Assembly (NCBI GenBank): GCA_016930515.1
Contig: JAFGGO010000036.1
Location: 1 to 58,465 of the forward strand
Origin: Promethearchaeota archaeon
GTDB taxonomy: Archaea > Asgardarchaeota > Lokiarchaeia > Sigyniarchaeales > SOKP01
Reading direction: 5' to 3'
DNA: 58,465 bases
The position numbers and the translations under genes were made by a program. Below the pieces are notes generated by a model. The model was not told the origin of the DNA. It worked only from the letters and a program-made list of their open reading frames with translations, and did not search any database. Positions within the stretch are counted from its first letter, which is position 1. Each line of letters opens with the position of its first letter. This document shows positions 18,408-26,970 of this stretch, piece after piece.

Positions 18408-18779
18408 ATGTCTGGCAACGATAAAAACGGTAATTTACTCGGCGAGCTCAAGGCCTGCATTAAGTGCAAAAACCCTTTTATGGCAAAACAGAAACAACAA
18501 GTGTGTGATAATTGTATTAAATTAGAAAAACTTAAGCAGGAGCTTTCTCAAGGAGTTAACTCTTGGAAAATTAAATTAGAAGGTTCTATTAAGGAAATGG
18601 AAACTGAAGTAAAGCAAATTCAAAGCAAGAAGGAGATATTCCTCGAAAGAATAAAAAAACGAAGTGCGTTAGTTAATAAGTCCATAGACTTGTTAAAAAA
18701 AATAAACGAATCGCAAGATGAAAAATATATAGAGGAATATAAAGCACTTTTTGAAGAAATGAAAAAAGAAGGTTCTTAA
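18408..18779 (+). CDS. zinc-ribbon plus coiled-coil small protein
   Basis: 123 residues. Four cysteines as CIKCKNPF...VCDNC near residues 17-36 make a short zinc ribbon. The remainder is a strong coiled coil (KLEGSIKEMETEVKQIQSKKE). Such zinc-ribbon/coiled-coil adaptors are common in Asgard genomes, but no function is known. The ATG start sits after CTTTTCAG without a clear Shine-Dalgarno element. Confidence 0.6.
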   Translation: MSGNDKNGNLLGELKACIKCKNPFMAKQKQQVCDNCIKLEKLKQELSQGVNSWKIKLEGSIKEMETEVKQIQSKKEIFLERIKKRSALVNKSIDLLKKINESQDEKYIEEYKALFEEMKKEGS

Positions 18780-18788
18780 AGGGTTTGT

Positions 18789-19559
18789 TTAATCTGTTTT
18801 TTGGAAAAAAATTCCAATATTCATTATTTTATCAACATGTTGGTGTTTTACATCGATTCTCATTACCTTAGCAGCAATCCATACGAAAACATTCCAAATT
18901 TTTTGAAATAATAAATTATTTTCGTATCTGTTTCGGAGTTTGGACAAACTTGTTTCTAATTTTTCAGGATCTCTCGATTGAATGTTTTCCACGCGCATTA
19001 ACTGTCCATAGACACCAAATACCTTGAAAGCTATCAAGTTGAACTGTCTAAATATTATCATAAGCGGCTCTAGTTCATATCGACGATAATGACCAATTAA
19101 TCGATCTTGGGCGGTATAATACTCCATTTTATGTGGGACGGTAACTAAAACGATGCCGTCTTTCTTGAGTATCCTGCTTATTTCAGAGATGGCTACTCTA
19201 TCATCAGACACATGCTCTAACACGTCCAGAGCGCTGACGAATTCAAGCGATGCGTTTCTATAAGGTAATCGGGAAATGTCTCCACATAATGGATTCCAAA
19301 AACGATTAATTGTATATTGTTCTAAGGGTTTAGTAGCAATATCAAAAAAGCACTTTTGAATCACTTTATTTGTAAAATAAAGAAACGAATTTCCTGAACA
19401 ACCCAAGTCAACGCCAGCACTAAAATGACGAAATTTTTTAATATGTTTTCTCAATAGATCAAATTTACAGCGTATTCCAGGGGATAAATAATATTCTGTC
19501 AATCTCCTATCGGAAAAATTCTTATGTTTTTCGTAAAAAAATTTTAAATCTTCGCTCAT
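18789..19559 (-). CDS. class I SAM-dependent methyltransferase
   Basis: 256 residues. Motif I is GVDLGCSGNSF, followed by the LPYRNASLEFVSALDVLEHV acceptor-loop region (Methyltransf_11 style) and ILKKDGIVLVTVPH. The C-terminal part carries YYTAQDRLIGHYRRYE, as in sugar- or lipid-modifying methyltransferases. ATG 19559 is preferred to GTG 19565. Small-molecule target unknown. Confidence 0.82.
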   Translation of the reverse strand: MSEDLKFFYEKHKNFSDRRLTEYYLSPGIRCKFDLLRKHIKKFRHFSAGVDLGCSGNSFLYFTNKVIQKCFFDIATKPLEQYTINRFWNPLCGDISRLPYRNASLEFVSALDVLEHVSDDRVAISEISRILKKDGIVLVTVPHKMEYYTAQDRLIGHYRRYELEPLMIIFRQFNLIAFKVFGVYGQLMRVENIQSRDPEKLETSLSKLRNRYENNLLFQKIWNVFVWIAAKVMRIDVKHQHVDKIMNIGIFFQKTD

Positions 19560-19642
19560 TAACACTCAAAATAAATTCAAGATGCTTAAATAAAAATGGG
19601 ATTTTAATTGTATTTTAAAGAATCTAAATAATAAATGAATGA

Positions 19643-19843
19643 CTAGATATGGAGTAATTTTTCGAAAGCAATGAAACCCAATATAAAAACCCATGTAGTA
19701 AAGAAAAATATCACGAACCCTTGAATGTGAAAAGGCGTAGTATCGAATACATCTGAAAACATGAAACCTAATACGAGCAGAGCAGTGATTATTATGAAAA
19801 AAGTAAATCTAACGATCATTACTCCACCACTTCTTTTTTCCAT
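19643..19843 (-). CDS. small two-helix membrane protein
   Basis: 66 residues with two hydrophobic helices (FTFFIIITALLVLGFMF and GFVIFFFTTWVFILGFIAF). A strong GGAGGT lies 8 nt before the ATG at 19843, better spaced than for the ATG at 19849, so the gene is probably real. No family recognised. An ATATATATAATTGTATATATAA stretch of about 20 nt around 19905 is a likely promoter. Confidence 0.55.
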   Translation of the reverse strand: MEKRSGGVMIVRFTFFIIITALLVLGFMFSDVFDTTPFHIQGFVIFFFTTWVFILGFIAFEKLLHI

Positions 19844-20030
19844 ATACATCAACCTCCTTTTTTGTCGTTCTGGATATATATTCTTATATGCTTCTTGATG
19901 AGATATATATAATTGTATATATAAATGTTTGGATCTTTTCCGAAGTTCTCTATTTCATTTTAGAATGTTCCAAGAGAATTTCCAATAAATTGGTATTATC
20001 TTTTAAAATCTGTTTTTAATTAATGATAAT

Positions 20031-21524
20031 TCAAGATCCAGAGCGAGGTCTTAGGTTTTTTTGAAGAAATTCTCTATAAGAGTTCAGATGATCAAGAACA
20101 GTAGCCATTAAATCAAATGATTCGAATACTGGAACCCCACGATTAAGTAATTTCAACTTAAAGTTTAGCCTACTCTTGTATTCTTCGAATCCTTCGTTAA
20201 TCTTTAGCATAACGCAATACATTGGTTTTTTACAGGACTTCTTCGCCTTACTGATGAATTTTATAAAAAGTTTATTCACATCAATATCTATGTCCTTATC
20301 GATTATAATCTCGTCTTGAACCGTGGCAAATCGTTCTGGATCTTTAACAAACACTATTGCGTCTATGTTCGGATCCTTGTCCAAAACCGATATGACTCTA
20401 TAATACTTGTGAGGATAAGCACCTTCCGCACCCAAATCCAGTGGATTCGTGAAACTGGTATTAACCTCCGCTAAAAATCGGGAAAACCTTTTAATTGTTT
20501 TATCTGTCAATTGGGGAATAAGTATCCCTTTTTTTTCCAAGGCATCACCCGCTTCTATGGTACTTCCCCCTCCTATCCCAATAAGTCCAATTTTTCTTGA
20601 GGCAGGCAACTTGGTTAACTTGAAAGCTGACGCAAGAGCAGCAAGTTCGGTAGAATTATGAACCAAACAAGAGCCCGTTTGTTTAGCTACAGCTTCCCAA
20701 ATTTTATTATTTCCCGCTAAACCACCTGTATGAGATACGATTGCTTTTTTAGTGGCTTCTCCATAACCTGCACGCCACAAAATCACAGGTTTCTTATTCA
20801 AGTTGCATTCCCTTGCAATGTTAAAAAACCTTCTCCCTACTTCTTGGTTTTTGAGGTGTTCTAAATATAATCCAATAATTCTCGTTTTAGGGTCGTGTAA
20901 GAAATATTCCATAAAGTCGGGATATGTCAAGTCGATCGCATTTCCAATAGATACAACTTTCGATATGTACACGCCATAGGAAACAGCTAATTGGGCCGTA
21001 TTAACAGCAAGACCACCCGATTGAAAAATAGCGCTAAAATTTCCCTCCTTTTTTGACTGGTTTCCTCCGTTATAAATTCCCGAAGAAGGAACATAGATTC
21101 CAAGACAGTTAGGTCCAATTATCCTCATCCCGTACTTTCGAGCAATTTGAAGGATTTTTCGTTCAAGATCGTGTTTTCCAATTTCTCCAAACCCCGAAGC
21201 AAAAATCGTGACAAAATGCACTCCTTTTTGCCCTAATTCTTCCAATATTGAGGGGCATAGCTCTGCTCTTACTGCTAAAATGACATAATCGATAATAACA
21301 CCCTCAAGTTCCTTATCCAAAACTGAAGCGTAACATTTCGATCCTAACAACTCCTGTCCAGCGTATTTGGGATTGAACAAGTACATGGGTACTTTTATCT
21401 TGTCTTTCATAATTCTAGCAAAATACCCTCCAGCAATTGGATCTGGATTTGCACCGATAATCCCTATTGCTCTTGGACGAAATAGTTTTTCGAGAAGAAG
21501 AAAGGTTTCAGACGGAGTGTTCAT
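20031..21524 (-). CDS. acyl-CoA synthetase (ADP-forming) alpha-type protein
   Basis: 497 residues: CoA-binding Rossmann domain (~10-135, IIGANP...GGYF), then succinyl-CoA-ligase-like domains with KPVILWRAG and the phospho-His loop IVSHTGGLAGNN, and GLIGIGGGSTIEAGD. The ATP-grasp (beta) domain is absent, so it should need a separate beta subunit encoded elsewhere to make ATP from acyl-CoA. The cytosolic enzyme would serve fermentative energy gain from acyl-CoA. No partner is adjacent. Alternatively it is a CoA-binding regulator. Confidence 0.8.
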   Translation of the reverse strand: MNTPSETFLLLEKLFRPRAIGIIGANPDPIAGGYFARIMKDKIKVPMYLFNPKYAGQELLGSKCYASVLDKELEGVIIDYVILAVRAELCPSILEELGQKGVHFVTIFASGFGEIGKHDLERKILQIARKYGMRIIGPNCLGIYVPSSGIYNGGNQSKKEGNFSAIFQSGGLAVNTAQLAVSYGVYISKVVSIGNAIDLTYPDFMEYFLHDPKTRIIGLYLEHLKNQEVGRRFFNIARECNLNKKPVILWRAGYGEATKKAIVSHTGGLAGNNKIWEAVAKQTGSCLVHNSTELAALASAFKLTKLPASRKIGLIGIGGGSTIEAGDALEKKGILIPQLTDKTIKRFSRFLAEVNTSFTNPLDLGAEGAYPHKYYRVISVLDKDPNIDAIVFVKDPERFATVQDEIIIDKDIDIDVNKLFIKFISKAKKSCKKPMYCVMLKINEGFEEYKSRLNFKLKLLNRGVPVFESFDLMATVLDHLNSYREFLQKNLRPRSGS

Positions 21525-21549
21525 GTGTTATAATAATTCTGGCAATTAT

Positions 21550-22272
21550 TTAATCATTTGCTCGTACCGTTTTTAGTACCATTTCAATATCGTTTGTGAT
21601 AATCCCGTCAATACCAAGGAAATTTAGTTTTCGAGTTGCTTTTTTTGAATCCACTGTCCAAGCATTCACCTTAATATGGTGAGCATGAGCTGTTTGAATA
21701 AATTTTTTGTTGATAAATTTATGATTGAGATGGACAGCGTAAAAATTGCTTTTTATGCTATTATTTAATGTTTTATATTTCTTAAATCCAAATAGCAATG
21801 GTGCTAATTTGAGTTTGGGTTCCAGTGAATGCAAATGTATTAATTCATCGTGATAAAACGAGCTAATAAGTGTTGAATTAATTAAGTTTGCAGATTCCAA
21901 GCACCGCACGACATATTTTGCCATCCCTGTTGCTTTTATTTCTATTTGTAAGTTAATCTTTCCTGTCGTACATTCAATTACTTCCTCCAATGTAGGTATT
22001 TGTTCGCCTTCTCCAGCATTGAGTTGTTTTAGATCCTTTAAAGTCATATTTTTCACTTTTCCTTTCGTTCCTGTCGTTCTTTTAGTGTTATCGTCGTGGA
22101 TCACGACGATCCTGTTGTCTTTTGATAAGTGGACATCGAATTCGATAAAATCGGCTTTTAAAGCGATAGCTTTCTCAAATGACTTGATAGTATTTTCAGG
22201 AGCAATTTTATTGGCACCTCTATGTCCTATCACGATAATATCACCTTTTTTATCCATTTTATTCCTGCTCAT
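21550..22272 (-). CDS. glycerophosphodiester phosphodiesterase
   Basis: 240 residues. The GDPD signature is complete: IGHRGA....PENTI.SF near residue 16, FIEFDVHLSKD and VVIHDD, giving the His-Glu-Asp-His active site, plus the late NAWTVDS and GIDGIITND strands. Hydrolyses glycerophosphodiesters to an alcohol and glycerol phosphate. No signal peptide, so cytosolic. It lies 25 bp upstream of the CoA-ligase-like gene on the same strand and may share its transcript. Confidence 0.88.
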   Translation of the reverse strand: MSRNKMDKKGDIIVIGHRGANKIAPENTIKSFEKAIALKADFIEFDVHLSKDNRIVVIHDDNTKRTTGTKGKVKNMTLKDLKQLNAGEGEQIPTLEEVIECTTGKINLQIEIKATGMAKYVVRCLESANLINSTLISSFYHDELIHLHSLEPKLKLAPLLFGFKKYKTLNNSIKSNFYAVHLNHKFINKKFIQTAHAHHIKVNAWTVDSKKATRKLNFLGIDGIITNDIEMVLKTVRAND

Positions 22273-22634
22273 ATTTAAAATTTTAACGATTTAGCGGTTT
22301 ATACAAATTTGTAAAATCGAAAGTCAATGCGCGTTTAGTTAAACAGTTTAAAGTTTAATTAAATATTCATTTTATCTAAAATTGGCGCTACATTTTAATT
22401 CACATAAATATCTGATAAGTAATAAGCAATTTTAACTTTTATTAAATGGACAATAGTCGCCCTTCTCGCAATAAACCAAAAAGTTTATTACGCATGAGAA
22501 CGAATTTCGTTCCATTACAACAACATTTAAATATCTAAATTTATTTTAGTAAAAATGGTTGTTATATTTATTACAAGCCGCAAAACCATAAACTTTAAAT
22601 AGGTTTTTGAATACAAATATGGAGAAGTGATTAC
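22273..22634. promoter_or_regulatory. intergenic region with a 15-bp palindrome and TATA box
   Basis: 360 bp, no gene. GAACGAA-T-TTCGTTC (22498-22512) is a perfect 7-bp dyad and could be an operator. The TATA-like CTTTAAATA (22593-22601) and GGAG (22621-22624) fit the start at 22635. Confidence 0.4.
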
Positions 22635-22886
22635 ATGAGATTCTGTCCAAATTGCGACAACATAATGCTTCCACGGAACGGAAAACTCTACTGCCAAGCC
22701 TGCGATGAAGAATTCGACTTAAAAAATGAACAAAGCGACTTCAAGATAATCAAGAAGATAAAACACGATGATAGCGAGGGATCCCCAATTATCGTTAAAG
22801 GCGAATTCGCTGGTCGAAGAATTGGTTCCGAAGATCGCAAGGCTTTCGAAGAATTTTTCAGCGGTTCCGAAGAATCAGGGTATTAA
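22635..22886 (+). CDS. RPB9/TFS N-terminal-type zinc-ribbon protein
   Basis: 83 residues. MRFCPNCDNIMLPRNGKLYC..C closely follows the first zinc ribbon of RPB9, TFIIS-like TFS and RPC11 (CP.C...L.......C..C). The second ribbon, which carries the catalytic DE pair of TFS in RNA cleavage, is missing; the rest is charged and ends at GSEESGY. So it is not a full TFS; it might bind RNA polymerase or be a stand-alone adaptor. Promoter and ribosome binding site look good. Confidence 0.65.
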   Translation: MRFCPNCDNIMLPRNGKLYCQACDEEFDLKNEQSDFKIIKKIKHDDSEGSPIIVKGEFAGRRIGSEDRKAFEEFFSGSEESGY

Positions 22887-23128
22887 ATAAAAGTTCATGG
22901 CGATACAATAAAAACAACCGCGCTAATTTTAAAGTTGTAAGCAGGCCTATAGCTCCAGCTTTGATCGTTAATATCTTAAAATCATTAAAATATCAATAAT
23001 TGTTCGTTATCTTGTAAATAACGTGAAGAAAAAAATGTTATTATTTAAATGTGTTTTTTTTATATTCCCTTAGATTTAAAAAAAAAAAAGAGTATAGGGT
23101 TTTTTTTTATCTTTTAACGGGTGTTTAA

Positions 23129-23422
23129 ATGAAAAAAAAAAGAGAAGATCTTTCTAATAAGGATATTTCGAGCATTTTTAAGCAAGCTATAGACTTGATC
23201 GACAAACTTGACGATAATCTAGAAGACTTAGTTGAATTTTCATGTAATTTAAAGTTATTACTCAGAAAAATTAAAAATAAGGTTAATTCGGGCGTTGAAA
23301 AAGAGGAAAAAACAGTTAAAATGCTCGCACCTCCAATTAATAAGGAAATTCTGAGTTTGAACGATTTAATTATAATCGATGCGAATGATTTAGAACTATT
23401 AGACGGTAGCGAAGAAATATAA
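23129..23422 (+). CDS. small charged helical protein, unknown
   Basis: 97 residues. Highly charged, with a likely coiled-coil segment (IFKQAIDLIDKLDDNLEDLVEFSCNLKLLLRKI) and an acidic end. No domain recognised. The convergent neighbour at 23463 is of similar character, with LDENLASY against LDDNLEDL, so the two may be distantly related or interact. ATG follows a T-rich tract and GGGTG. Confidence 0.5.
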   Translation: MKKKREDLSNKDISSIFKQAIDLIDKLDDNLEDLVEFSCNLKLLLRKIKNKVNSGVEKEEKTVKMLAPPINKEILSLNDLIIIDANDLELLDGSEEI

Positions 23423-23462
23423 TTATTCTTTTTTTATTTTACTTTTTAATTTAATATTAAAT

Positions 23463-23888
23463 TCATACTTTAAGGTTAAACAATTCAACGAGTGAAACCA
23501 TTTTTTCTTTTAATAATTCAATCTTTTCATCTTTTAAGGAAGTTAAAAGCACTTCTTTGTCGGAATCAGCAATCTCTGTAAAAAAAGCGAGAAATTCTTT
23601 CAAGTATATCACCTTTTTGTTTGGATTTAGCTTGATGTTTGTTATAGTATCAGCGATAATCGTATGAATAAGTGATTTTTCTTCCGATGTATCTTTACAT
23701 AAATTATCAATAGGAATATTTAATTGAGTAAACAATTCGTTTTTTGAAATAGCATCTAGAATAATGTCAAAAAGTAGATCACTTCTCGTTGATAAGCTTA
23801 AATCGTGAGTGTAGCTCGCAAGATTTTCGTCTAATTGCTCAATTTGAGCTATCAATGATTGAATTTTTTCAGAATCTTTTTTCTCCAT
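23463..23888 (-). CDS. helical protein of unknown function
   Basis: 141 residues, predicted all-helical and acidic: QSLIAQIEQLDENLASY, LFDIILDAISK, EFLAFFTEIADSDKEVLLTSL. No membrane segment or metal motif. ATG start at 23888. Convergent with the 97-residue gene across a T-rich 40-bp spacer. Unknown; I only describe it. Confidence 0.5.
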   Translation of the reverse strand: MEKKDSEKIQSLIAQIEQLDENLASYTHDLSLSTRSDLLFDIILDAISKNELFTQLNIPIDNLCKDTSEEKSLIHTIIADTITNIKLNPNKKVIYLKEFLAFFTEIADSDKEVLLTSLKDEKIELLKEKMVSLVELFNLKV

Positions 23889-24070
23889 TTACATCAATTA
23901 AAAATACAACATTATAATTTATAAACGATTTTGAACATTTATGTTTTTTAGGCTAAGATTAATATTAACATAAAAATAAGTTATTAAATTAAACTTGTTG
24001 GAAAAATCGTTATTTCATCCAAATTCTAAAAAATAAAATTTTATAATCTAAATGTGTTAAAAAATAATTA

Positions 24071-24802
24071 ATGAACCCAGAAATCACAACTATACTTTCT
24101 AAGTTTCAAGAACTCATCAAGTATAAATTTAAACAAGAAGAATTATTGAAAGAGGCTCTTACAACACCTCAATTAGCAAACGAAATTGGCATAAACGATT
24201 ATAATTTCTTGGAAACACTGGGAGACGCAGTACTTAAAATTATATTTATCACAAAACTTTATAACGACGGTAAAGGTATTAGAGATCCGGGAACAATTAC
24301 AAAAATTAAACAAAAACTCGAAAACGACAATATTCTTAGAAAAATTGCTTTGGAAAAAATGAATCTCGATAAGTTTATCTTCAAATCGGAGAAACAAAAA
24401 ATTAAGAATACAAAAGTCTTAGCGGATGTTTTTGAAGCCATTTGTGGTGCTCTCTACCTTGATTCGGGAAGAAATATAAATCTGGTTGAAAAAAAAATAG
24501 TTAATAGATTTTACACGGATTATTCAAGTATTATTTCGTCGTCAAAGATATTTATCAAAAACGAACTTATTGAATACTTACAAAAAAAATTTAGAATTAC
24601 ACCCCGTATTTTATGTGAATACGAAAATCTCGGAACTGACAACGAACCTAAATGGGTGGCAAAAAATCCAAAAATCTTTCCCGAAGATCTTAAAATAACG
24701 CTTCCTAAAGACCTAATTTCAAAAAAAAGTAGTTCAATAGGTGGAGCAGATCAGGATATATACGAAAAAATCTTGATGTATCTCAGACGCCAATATTTCT
24801 AA
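24071..24802 (+). CDS. rnc: ribonuclease III
   Basis: 243 residues: RNase III catalytic domain (~1-150) plus a C-terminal dsRNA-binding-like domain (~165-243, KNELIEYLQKKF..TPRILCEYE...PKWVAK). The signature NFLETLGDAVL holds the Glu48 and Asp52 equivalents of E. coli Glu41 and Asp45; ADVFEAICGALYLD holds Asp119 and Glu122. The E. coli Glu38 equivalent is Asn45. Core metal ligands are intact, so it should cleave dsRNA. RNase III is rare in archaea, which usually mature rRNA through splicing endonuclease. No RNA gene is adjacent. Confidence 0.85.
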   Translation: MNPEITTILSKFQELIKYKFKQEELLKEALTTPQLANEIGINDYNFLETLGDAVLKIIFITKLYNDGKGIRDPGTITKIKQKLENDNILRKIALEKMNLDKFIFKSEKQKIKNTKVLADVFEAICGALYLDSGRNINLVEKKIVNRFYTDYSSIISSSKIFIKNELIEYLQKKFRITPRILCEYENLGTDNEPKWVAKNPKIFPEDLKITLPKDLISKKSSSIGGADQDIYEKILMYLRRQYF

Positions 24803-24826
24803 AACTCATTTACCCCATTTAAATCT

Positions 24827-24855
24827 GAACCTAACAAAATAATATTATTAGGTTC
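24827..24855. terminator. hairpin between convergent genes
   Basis: Perfect 8-bp inverted repeat GAACCTAA / TTAGGTTC with a 13-nt A/T loop in the 45-bp gap between the RNase III stop and the phosphoesterase stop. It could act in both directions as an end signal. Its right arm overlaps the last codons of the phosphoesterase. Confidence 0.4.
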
Positions 24856-25390
24856 GATTTTCGGGTTTGATATAATTGAAGTTATCAGGTTTCTTTTCCA
24901 TAAGATCTAGAAGTTCTCGAAACGATATTGGAGAGAAATTACAATTATCCACACCTACATCGTGTTGTTTTCCAATAGGTTCGAGACGCCCATGAGAGTG
25001 TCCATACAATTGCCATGAATTAAAATGGCTTTTATTCCAGACCCTCATTGCGTAATGACATAACGTGATATTTTGATTTTTTAATTTTATGTCCTTTACT
25101 TGATTAACACTCTTGCAATATTCTTTAGCAAGTTCAATTACTTGCTTAGAATCGTGATTTCCAACGATGTAATGAATATCGCATTGGGAAAATCGTTCGA
25201 AGAAGGCGGTGGCCGTGCTTTCTTTAAAGGTGAGATCACCTAAAAAATACAATGTATCCCCTGGATTCAACTTATGCTCTAAATTATCAAGAATTTTTTC
25301 GTCCATTGTTCTGACATCCTTAAATGGTCGATTACAATAATTGATGATATTTGCGTGTGATAAGTGAAAGTCTGCCGTGAACCAGATCAT
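24848..25390 (-). CDS. calcineurin-like metallophosphoesterase
   Basis: 180 residues from ATG 25390; the longer frame upstream is basic and unlike the family, while MIWFTADFHLSHANII is the usual start. Metal-binding motifs in order are DFH, GDLTF, GNHD and GHSHG, the full calcineurin-like phosphoesterase set. Members of this subgroup (MPE with the SHANII start) are often phosphohydrolases of unknown substrate. Cytosolic. Confidence 0.82.
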   Translation of the reverse strand: MIWFTADFHLSHANIINYCNRPFKDVRTMDEKILDNLEHKLNPGDTLYFLGDLTFKESTATAFFERFSQCDIHYIVGNHDSKQVIELAKEYCKSVNQVKDIKLKNQNITLCHYAMRVWNKSHFNSWQLYGHSHGRLEPIGKQHDVGVDNCNFSPISFRELLDLMEKKPDNFNYIKPENRT

Positions 25391-25498
25391 CTTTTTTCTC
25401 TTTCTTTTAGAATTACAATATTTAGAATGCTTTAAATTTCTATTTTTAATATAGATCATCTATAATATAAATTATTCTTTAATTCTCTCATCGAAGAA

Positions 25499-25910
25499 TT
25501 GAAGATTAAAAAGCCAAAAAGGGAAGATTTTGAAGCAATTTTTTCTTTCCTCAACCAAATTTGGCCAAAAAAGAACTTAAATAAAGAGAAAATGAAAAAT
25601 TCATTTAATATTGGGTTGACTTCTCCCAATCAGGAATATAGGATTTTAAAAATATAAGATCAAGTCCTGGAATTTGCTAATTTAACGATTAAAAATAGTT
25701 TATAGCAAGAAGGATACATGATACATCTTGACGAGATTATAATTGATAAAGGTTAGAGGGATCGTAGGCTAGGTACAGAATTACTTGATTCAATAATTAG
25801 AATTGCCATGAATAGATCTTGCGGGAAAATCGAATTGGATTCCAGGTATCATTGGGTAGAAGCATATAAATTTTAAGAGAGAAAGCAATTTTATTGAAGA
25901 ACGCACATTT
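25499..25910 (+). pseudogene. decayed GNAT acetyltransferase
   Basis: One frame reads as a GNAT protein: an IKKPKREDFEAIF start, MIHLDEIIIDKG, then the acetyl-CoA loop RDRRLGTELLDSII, IELDSRYHWVEAYKF and ERKQF, matching the family order strand 4, Q/R-x-x-G-x-G loop, LD, A..FYE..GF. It has five in-frame stops (25655, 25703, 25754, 25874, 25895; TAA, TAG, TAG, TAA, TGA) but no frameshift. It must be a dead gene, possibly quite recent since the frame is uninterrupted by indels. No paralogue is in the window. Confidence 0.8.
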
Positions 25911-26034
25911 TAACCCTCGAACTTGTTCTATAATAATTTTTCTTCAAGTAAGAGGGCTATTAATCTTTAATTAAGATTAGATAACTATTTTAACATCCCA
26001 TACATCCCTTTAATAAAGACTTGAAGTGATTAAT

Positions 26035-26871
26035 ATGAATGCGGAAAAAAAAATCGTGTTGATAACTGGAGCGTCTTCTGGCATAGGAAAAGCTACGGCA
26101 CTAAAATTGCTTGAAAATGGACATTCTGTTTATTGTACAGCCAGAAATATTGATAAAATGGAACATTTAAAAATAAATGGTGGAAGGATACTCTTTTTAG
26201 ATGTAACTGACGAGAAATCCATTAAAAAAGCGGTGAGCAAGATTATCGAAGAACAAGGTAAGATCGATGTTTTATTTAATAACGCAGGATATGGTGTTTA
26301 TGGTCCAATAGAAGATGTTCCCCTCGAAGAAATCAAAAGACAATTCGATGTTAATGTGTTTGGAATAGGGAGAATGTTGAAGGCCGTTTTACCGCACATG
26401 CGGAAAAGAAAAGCTGGACTAATCATAAATACGGCTTCAGTTGCGGGTCATTTATCGTCTGGTATTTTAGGATGGTACGCCGCTACCAAGCACGCAGTAG
26501 AGGCGATCTCAGATGCACTTCGTCAAGAAATACAACATCTGAATATTAAAGTCGTGATTATTGAGCCTGGCATCGTCAAAACGGAATTTGATTCGATTGC
26601 GTTTGGATTGATGGATAACCTAGAAAACACCTCAGACTACGAGGTTTTAGTAAAGAACGCCAAGAAATATTACGAGAGGTTATATGAAAAGGCTGAAGGT
26701 CCTGAAGGAGTAGCTAAAATCGTATTCAATGCAATAGAAGCAGAATCACCGAGTACTCGATATCCAGCAACACCAAACGCTCAAACTTTGATTGAAATGA
26801 GAAAAAATATGTCCGACGATAAATTTGACGCAGTAATTTTAGGACAATATCGTAAAGCTAGTGGAGCGTAA
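26035..26871 (+). CDS. short-chain dehydrogenase/reductase
   Basis: 278 residues. ITGASSGIGKATAL nucleotide motif, the Arg-containing TARN that favours NADPH, NNAGYGVYG, NTASVAG and the YAATKHA catalytic pair. This SDR type resembles the oxidoreductases of lipid or retinol-like substrates (YdfG/DHRS group). Start: ATG 26035 preferred to the GTG at 26026. The spacer upstream holds the dead acetyltransferase. Substrate unknown. Confidence 0.85.
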   Translation: MNAEKKIVLITGASSGIGKATALKLLENGHSVYCTARNIDKMEHLKINGGRILFLDVTDEKSIKKAVSKIIEEQGKIDVLFNNAGYGVYGPIEDVPLEEIKRQFDVNVFGIGRMLKAVLPHMRKRKAGLIINTASVAGHLSSGILGWYAATKHAVEAISDALRQEIQHLNIKVVIIEPGIVKTEFDSIAFGLMDNLENTSDYEVLVKNAKKYYERLYEKAEGPEGVAKIVFNAIEAESPSTRYPATPNAQTLIEMRKNMSDDKFDAVILGQYRKASGA

Positions 26872-26970
26872 TATTTCATCAATACTTTAAGATATATAGT
26901 ATTTATTAACTAATGTTTTTTTATTACTTTTAATTTTTCTCACTCAAATAAAAAAATAACAATATTTTTC

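Noticed and set aside
25499..25910. Stop-codon reassignment in the acetyltransferase
   Set aside because: All three stop types appear in it and other genes end normally, so a genetic-code change does not explain it.
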